Assembly: GCA_003451675.1 (NCBI GenBank) | Contig: DMCY01000062.1 | Coordinates: forward strand, 1-11,466 | Direction of reading: 5' to 3' | DNA: 11,466 nucleotides | Origin: Candidatus Atribacteria bacterium | Lineage (GTDB): Bacteria > Atribacterota > JS1 > SB-45 > 34-128 | Shown: positions 7,960 through 11,466 of the stretch, piece after piece | Numbering within the stretch: the first letter of the stretch is position 1 | How the letters are laid out: the number at the start of each line of letters is the position of its first letter | The notes under the pieces: model-generated | Databases searched by the model: none | Told to the model about the DNA's origin: nothing | What the model saw: only the letters and a program-made list of their open reading frames with translations | Translations under genes and position numbers: made by a program

Positions 7960-8042
7960 TTGATACAGGGGACGGTTCTCTGTATTAATTTGGTTTAAAA
8001 TTTAAAATTATTATTAATACAGAGAACCGTCCCCTGTATCAA
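7960..8042. repeat. Composite inverted repeat (GGGGACGGTTCTCTGT type)
   Basis: The arms are 7960-7989 and 8013-8042, a perfect 30-bp inverted repeat around a 23-nt AT-rich loop. TTTAAAA sits at loop positions 12-18, exactly as in the element at 4375-4447. It lies between nfo and mrfA and its right arm encodes the end of nfo. The strand-symmetric stem would form a very stable RNA hairpin in the nfo-mrfA transcript. No T-tract follows, so read-through with processing is more likely than termination. I recall ACAGAGAACCGTCCCC-type repeats as dispersed in several anaerobe genomes, sometimes tied to REP-type (Y1) transposases; this was not checked here. Confidence 0.9.
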
Positions 8043-8886
8043 TTAAACTCTTTACTAAATTAATATTTTTTAGATCATCTTTTTCGTCATACTTGGGAGT
8101 CTCCAGAATAAAAGGCAGATCTTTTAGATATTTATGATTCACTAACACCTTAAAACCTTCCAGTCCTATATATCCCTTACCAATATGCATATGCCTGTCT
8201 TTTCGTGAACCCAAACGATGTTTTGAATCATTAATATGTATAACCTTTAATCGCTCTAAGTCTAAATTTTTGTCCAGCTCCTCTATAGTCTTTTCTACTC
8301 CTTCTCTATTAGAAAGATCATATCCTGCTGCAAAGGCATGACAGGTATCAAAACACATTCCTATTCTCTTTCTATCTTTCGCCCCTTCTATCATTCTCTT
8401 TAACTGGTAAAAAGTATAACCTAAATGTGTACCCGAACCGGCAGTATCTTCTAATAATATCATTGTCTTTAAATTTAAATCCGCACTTTTCTCTAAAATA
8501 ATATTAAGAGCACTGATTATCCTCCGAATTCCATATTCTTCTCCTGCTCCGGTATGAGCCCCCGGATGAATAATTAGATAAGGGTCAGGTAATAAAAGGT
8601 CTGCTCTTTTCATCTCTTCAATAAATGCATTAATCGATTTGAAATAAAGTTCATCTGAGGGAGAAGCCAAATTAATGAGATAAGAGGTGTGAATAAAAAC
8701 GGGGTTAATATTAGAATTTTTTAAATTCTCTTTAAAACTTTCTACTTCGTCCTTTTTTAAAATCTTCTCCCGCCAGGTAGATGCATTCTTAGAGAATATC
8801 TGCATAGTATTACAGCCTAATTCCCCAGCCCGAACAACAGAATTATCTATTCCTCCCGCGATAGAAACATGACATCCAATCTTCAA
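8014..8886 (-). CDS. nfo: Endonuclease IV (AP endonuclease)
   Basis: This 290-residue TIM-barrel enzyme would cut DNA 5' to abasic sites in base excision repair. All nine metal ligands known from E. coli Nfo have counterparts: H66, H107, E146, D180, H183, H217, D230, H232 and E262, in the segments FIHTSYL, IIHPGAHTG, LLEDTAG, CFDTCHAF, IHINDSK, DRHMHIG and ILETP. The start is TTG, chosen because AGAGG (8900-8896) is 9 nt upstream and the conserved first strand KIGCHVS begins at once. The final residues DTGDGSLY and the stop are read from the inverted repeat at 7960-8042. It is the first gene of the repair cluster. Confidence 0.95.
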   Translation of the reverse strand: MKIGCHVSIAGGIDNSVVRAGELGCNTMQIFSKNASTWREKILKKDEVESFKENLKNSNINPVFIHTSYLINLASPSDELYFKSINAFIEEMKRADLLLPDPYLIIHPGAHTGAGEEYGIRRIISALNIILEKSADLNLKTMILLEDTAGSGTHLGYTFYQLKRMIEGAKDRKRIGMCFDTCHAFAAGYDLSNREGVEKTIEELDKNLDLERLKVIHINDSKHRLGSRKDRHMHIGKGYIGLEGFKVLVNHKYLKDLPFILETPKYDEKDDLKNINLVKSLIDTGDGSLY

Positions 8887-8918
8887 TCTCTGTTTCCTCT
8901 TTTCTTCTTCGGTTATTT

Positions 8919-8937
8919 AATTTTTATTATAAAAATT
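8919..8937. promoter_or_regulatory. AT-only palindrome upstream of nfo
   Basis: AATTTTTAT-T-ATAAAAATT is a perfect 19-bp palindrome with a one-base centre, located 33 nt upstream of the nfo start. It contains TATAAT on the minus strand (8931-8926), which could serve as the nfo -10 box, although no good -35 box lies 17 nt upstream. It could be an operator, or chance in AT-rich DNA. Confidence 0.25.
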
Positions 8938-8958
8938 AGAGATTATTGAGAAATTTTA

Positions 8959-8986
8959 TTGACTTCTCTGCTTTTATAAGTATAAC
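8959..8986 (+). promoter_or_regulatory. Promoter for the membrane protein gene
   Basis: TTGACT (8959-8964), a 16-nt spacer and TATAAC (8981-8986) match sigma-70-type hexamers at 5/6 each. The leader to the ATG at 9073 would be about 80 nt and ends in a strong AGGAGG site. Confidence 0.5.
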
Positions 8987-9072
8987 ATATTACTATAATC
9001 TAATTAAATAATTATTACCCTTACACTCTACTCGCCTAAAATGTTTTTTAGCTTAAAGAATAGGAGGAAGAA

Positions 9073-9687
9073 ATGTATAAACAAATCCTTAAAGAATTAA
9101 AAGAACATATTCCTTTCACTTCTTTCGGAGCTGCCACCGGAATAATTCTGATAATATTTTTTCAAAAACTGCCCTCTGAATCTTCCTATAATATTTTCTA
9201 TCTCCTTCACCCCATCCATGTTTTTCTAAGTGCACTGGTTACTGCTTCTATGTATAATTTTTACCAATGTTACCCTTCCAAAAAAAAATGTAACCTGGGA
9301 ATTTTAATTTTTGTCGGTTATGTAGGTTCTATCGGAATAGCCACATTAAGTGATTCGGTAATCCCCTATCTGGGTGAAATTTTGCTCAATCTGCCCTATC
9401 GAGAGATTCATTTGGGTTTTATTGAAAAATGGTGGCTGGTCAATCCCCTAGCCTTATTCGGCATTGGAATAGCCTATCTAAGACCCTCTACAAAGTTCCC
9501 TCATTTTGGTCATGTTCTCCTCAGTACCTGGGCTTCGCTCTTCCATATTATTATGGCTTTAGGACAAACCTTGAATTGGTTTACTTATATTGGTATTTTT
9601 ATTTTTCTATTTCTCTCTGTTTGGATACCCTGCTGCCTGAGTGATATTGTATTCCCTCTTTTATTTGTAAAAAAACCAAAAAATTAA
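9073..9687 (+). CDS. Polytopic membrane protein with internal duplication, function unknown
   Basis: The 204 residues contain about six hydrophobic segments (roughly 16-30, 46-64, 75-92, 121-136, 146-163, 170-188). Charged or metal-capable residues lie in or near them: H46, H49, D94, E102, H113, E118, H144, H147, H158, D191. HPIHVFLS (46-53) and HFGHVLLS (144-151) match, as do LSDSVIP (92-98) and LSDIVFP (189-195), with H-to-D distances of 48 and 47 residues. This suggests two fused three-helix halves. The conserved histidines would fit a metal or small-ion transporter, but that is inference and I cannot name the family. The ATG has AGGAGG (9062-9067) 5 nt upstream. It is divergent from nfo and convergent with the toxin gene. 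Confidence 0.9.
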   Translation: MYKQILKELKEHIPFTSFGAATGIILIIFFQKLPSESSYNIFYLLHPIHVFLSALVTASMYNFYQCYPSKKKCNLGILIFVGYVGSIGIATLSDSVIPYLGEILLNLPYREIHLGFIEKWWLVNPLALFGIGIAYLRPSTKFPHFGHVLLSTWASLFHIIMALGQTLNWFTYIGIFIFLFLSVWIPCCLSDIVFPLLFVKKPKN

Positions 9688-9773
9688 AAATATAACTCTG
9701 AAATTTTCTCGAGTCTGTTTACCGGGAGATGCCCAAGACACTGGACTCTTCAAAAACAGAGAAAAACAGAATT
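9688..9773. other. Convergent intergenic spacer, no clear terminator
   Basis: This 86-nt gap separates the 3' ends of the membrane protein gene and the AbiEii gene. The best hairpin is a weak, interrupted GCCC...GGAC pairing near 9729-9744, without a T-tract. A short direct repeat of CTGTTTTT occurs on the minus strand just past the toxin stop. No reliable terminator can be called for either gene. Confidence 0.4.
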
Positions 9774-10442
9774 TTATTTATAAGAAAGACGCTCATCGAT
9801 AATGCCCAATAAATATGTAAAATTATCGTTCTTATAATATTCTCTGGTGTCATCAGCTAAAAGAGAGCCTAAGGTTACATAGTAATCTCTTTTTTCAAAC
9901 CCCCCAATAATTTCTTTAATCTTTTTTAATTCCTCATAATTTGCTGAAATGTTAACGCCCTTTCTGGTTAAAAATTCTATATCAAATACATCTCTTATTT
10001 CTTTTCTGTCTAAAAGAGCTCCTATCTTATTTTTCATTATCTGTTCTAAGGTAAAAGATTTAAGTAATATCTGCTGGTTAGAATGTGGGGAGTAAGCAAT
10101 TGTTTCCTGAAAATCCCTTGCTTCAGTTTCTTTTCTTATCTCAATTTTTAATTTACGAGGATATGGTGCCTTTTTAATTTCGAACAATAGAGTGTAATAT
10201 TTATTTTGTGCATCAGTTAAATCATAATCTATTTTTAGAGAGTCTCTTAAATTTATAAAAAATCGTTCTATCTTATCAACCCGGTATGTCCAAAAATCCA
10301 AATCAACTGAATATCTTCTTAAATTATAACAAAGCCTCAGCATTGTCCCCCCGCCAAAGATCATATTGCGGAGAAATCCCTTGTTCTTAAGCCAGGCTAA
10401 TACTTCTATTTCAAAAATCTCTTGCTGGATCAGATCATTCAT
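9774..10442 (-). CDS. AbiEii-type nucleotidyltransferase toxin
   Basis: This 222-residue protein belongs to the DNA polymerase beta-like nucleotidyltransferase fold. Motif I is GGT (31-33), followed by RRYSVDLDF with catalytic aspartates D47 and D49. KLKIEIRKE (98-105) follows, and then the family segment MKNKIGALLDRKEIRDVFDI (K139, R146, R150, D151, D154). AbiEii toxins of type IV toxin-antitoxin systems, and the related MenT enzymes, transfer nucleotides; MenT modifies tRNA. All expected motifs are intact. The ATG overlaps the stop of the upstream antitoxin by one base (TAATG), a hallmark of coupled translation. Its likely role is abortive infection or element maintenance. Confidence 0.9.
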   Translation of the reverse strand: MNDLIQQEIFEIEVLAWLKNKGFLRNMIFGGGTMLRLCYNLRRYSVDLDFWTYRVDKIERFFINLRDSLKIDYDLTDAQNKYYTLLFEIKKAPYPRKLKIEIRKETEARDFQETIAYSPHSNQQILLKSFTLEQIMKNKIGALLDRKEIRDVFDIEFLTRKGVNISANYEELKKIKEIIGGFEKRDYYVTLGSLLADDTREYYKNDNFTYLLGIIDERLSYK

Positions 10443-11020
10443 TATATATACCTCTTAAAATATATTTTAAATTTTGGGGGATATTTTACCAATATTTTTT
10501 CACAACTTTTTTTATCTATTTTTTCTAAATCCAGAGAACTGATGTCTAAATTATATTTCCCTAAATAGTTTAAATAAAGGGAATCGATAAAGGCTTTTTC
10601 GGGAGAGGCAATAAATATATTGTTTTTTTTAGAAAAGCCAAAATAATAATCATCTTTGATTTTGCTATAATTAAATATAATTCCCTCAATACCTTTTGTA
10701 AATGTCCGATATAAGGAAATGGATTCAATAAATTTCTGCTGAACCTGGGTAGTGCATTCATAAAATGAAAGAGCGGTCATCAAAGAGATATAAGATGGGA
10801 CCTGAAGGATGTTGGCCAGCTCAAACCTTTGATTTGGAGTAATACTACCCCATCTTTCCTTTAATATATAGAAATTTCTTTTTAACCTGATAAGATATTT
10901 TTGTTTTACATATCGGCTACACAATACCCGGGCAGAATCTTCTGATATAGATAGTATTTTTGCTACATCCTGATAAGTAAAATATAATTTATTTATTTTT
11001 TTTATATCATTATATTTCAT
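10442..11020 (-). CDS. AbiEi-type antitoxin, winged-helix regulator
   Basis: The protein is 192 residues from the ATG at 11020, or 196 from an in-frame GTG at 11032. Neither start has a clear Shine-Dalgarno site; the ATG is preferred for codon type and its distance of about 30 nt from the predicted transcript start. The N-terminal ~60 residues form a winged helix-turn-helix (FTYQDVAKILSISEDSARVLCSRYVKQKYLIRLKRNFYIL, written here in parts of the same segment). The C-terminal domain has the AbiEi hallmarks VPSYISLMTALSFY and IASPEKAFIDSLYL. AbiEi antitoxins neutralise the toxin without tight binding and repress their own operon. The gene is followed immediately by its toxin with a one-base overlap and preceded by its own promoter. 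Confidence 0.88.
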   Translation of the reverse strand: MKYNDIKKINKLYFTYQDVAKILSISEDSARVLCSRYVKQKYLIRLKRNFYILKERWGSITPNQRFELANILQVPSYISLMTALSFYECTTQVQQKFIESISLYRTFTKGIEGIIFNYSKIKDDYYFGFSKKNNIFIASPEKAFIDSLYLNYLGKYNLDISSLDLEKIDKKSCEKILVKYPPKFKIYFKRYI

Positions 11021-11039
11021 AGGGCTAAGCACACTTAAT

Positions 11040-11061
11040 TAATATTTTTGTTAACATATTA
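11040..11061 (-). promoter_or_regulatory. Candidate AbiEi operator
   Basis: On the minus strand TAATAT (11061-11056) and ATATTA (11045-11040) are inverted repeats 10 nt apart, with the palindrome GTTAAC between them. They overlap the -10 box of the toxin-antitoxin promoter. AbiEi repressors are known to bind inverted repeats in their own promoter, so the location is right. The AT-only arms keep confidence low. Confidence 0.3.
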
Positions 11062-11087
11062 TACTTTGGTGACGGAGAATTTGTCAA
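11058..11087 (-). promoter_or_regulatory. Consensus promoter of the AbiE operon
   Basis: Both hexamers are perfect on the minus strand: TTGACA (11087-11082), an 18-nt spacer, and TATAAT (11063-11058). Transcription would begin near 11051, leaving a leader of about 30 nt. It lies between the intron 3' end (11195) and the antitoxin, so the operon does not depend on intron transcription. Confidence 0.8.
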
Positions 11088-11099
11088 GTGGACAAAAAC

Positions 11100-11127
11100 A
11101 GTATCAAGCATGTAGTATCGCGTATAT
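11100..11127 (+). repeat. Degenerate heptamer run NGYATNN (4 units)
   Basis: Four consecutive 7-nt units read AGTATCA, AGCATGT, AGTATCG and CGTATAT. AGTATCG is identical to a unit in the minus-strand run at 165-185. It lies just upstream of the AbiE -35 box, in the 3' exon flank of the group II intron. Confidence 0.45.
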
Positions 11128-11194
11128 AATCCAAAAGAAGATTCAGGGAGAAAATGCGGGAAATAACAATTATACCCATACAACTCCTGTAGGA

Positions 11195-11466
11195 GTCGAG
11201 TAGATGAGTATCTCTCAACCTTAGAAACAACTTTGTATTCCCTGTTATCTTCCCGTTTCCTTAATGGAAGTGTCACAATATTAGTTCCTTAGCTGATTGA
11301 TAGAACACCCCTCACAGAACCGAACGTGCCCTATTCGAGCATTCGGCTCTTCATATTATCTTACAAAAACGCTACTTTCCAAAGAGATTTACATATATTC
11401 TCGTTAAAGGCAGGGGATTAAGTCTAAGGTACAATTTCAAAGTAGTAAGTGAAAAACTCTTCCTCT
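11195..11466 (-). mobile_element. Group II intron, 3' end (domains V and VI, partial)
   Basis: The minus strand enters the window inside the intron and shows a canonical domain V (11349-11317). A domain VI base, GAGGGG (11313-11308), can pair with CTACTC (11203-11198), leaving A11201 bulged. That A is seven nucleotides from a 3' end of GAC at 11195, which fits the AY ending and the usual branch-point distance. The reverse transcriptase/maturase, if present, lies beyond the right edge; no maturase coding is visible in 11350-11466. A minus-strand open frame across 11025-11276 is non-coding noise over domain VI and the AbiE promoter. Confidence 0.7.
11317..11349 (-). ncRNA. Group II intron domain V hairpin
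   Basis: The 33-nt segment starts GAGCCGAA and ends TTCGGTTC, which pair fully with one G-U. It carries the AGC catalytic triad at positions 2-4, an upper GCTC/GGGC stem capped by GAATA, and an asymmetric ACG segment in the 3' strand matching the domain V bulge. This is the most conserved part of group II ribozymes and the firmest evidence for the intron. Confidence 0.8.

Noticed and set aside
9429..9644. Second plus-strand frame inside the membrane protein gene
   Set aside because: It overlaps out of frame with a gene that has a strong ribosome binding site, six hydrophobic segments and an internal motif duplication.
11025..11276. Minus-strand open frame of 83 codons
   Set aside because: It spans intron domain VI, the 3' splice site and the AbiE promoter, and has no recognisable domain. 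It is better explained by these non-coding elements.
1..11466. Small circular plasmid joined through the intron halves at both edges
   Set aside because: The orientation would permit it, but the gene content is chromosomal, no replication gene is present, and there is no sequence overlap between the two ends. Two intron copies at contig breaks is simpler.

Overview
This AT-rich window carries chromosomal-type bacterial genes. It has strong Shine-Dalgarno sequences, frequent TTG/GTG starts and tight minus-strand gene packing. The gene content (DUF6485, a TM1459-like cupin, MrfAB, a type IV toxin-antitoxin, group II introns, degenerate repeats) suggests a low-GC, probably anaerobic bacterium such as a Firmicutes or Atribacterota-like lineage. 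The exact phylum cannot be fixed from sequence alone.

Layout: the left edge (1-161) is the 5' end of a group II intron on the minus strand. It sits just downstream of a short run of degenerate heptamers and a 63-residue Cys-rich DUF6485 gene. Divergent to DUF6485 is a plus-strand gene for an exported protein of unknown function (606-1199), closed by a textbook terminator at 1258-1283. From 1398 to 8886 everything is on the minus strand. In transcription order it reads nfo (endonuclease IV), mrfA (DEAH-type helicase with a Cys cluster), mrfB (DEDD exonuclease with a TPR-like tail), radC and a zinc-ribbon Nudix hydrolase, followed by a small cupin, a HAD hydrolase and a TM1459-like cupin. The first five genes form a genome-maintenance cluster with gaps or overlaps from -11 to 72 nt. 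A plus-strand membrane protein with an apparent internal duplication (9073-9687) is divergent from nfo. An AbiE-type (type IV) toxin-antitoxin pair (9774-11020) has its own strong promoter. The right edge (11195-11466) is the 3' end of a group II intron, including domains V and VI, also on the minus strand.

The least ordinary features are structural. Two composite inverted repeats (4375-4447 and 7960-8042) have unrelated arm sequences but the same plan: 25-30 bp arms, a 23-nt loop, and TTTAAAA at the same loop position. Each overlaps the 3' end of a repair gene and encodes its last residues. Degenerate heptamer runs occur near both introns and directly before the terminator. The membrane protein shows two copies of an HxxHVxLS ... 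LSDxxxP pattern at almost identical spacing. No tRNA, rRNA, CRISPR array or complete transposase gene was seen.
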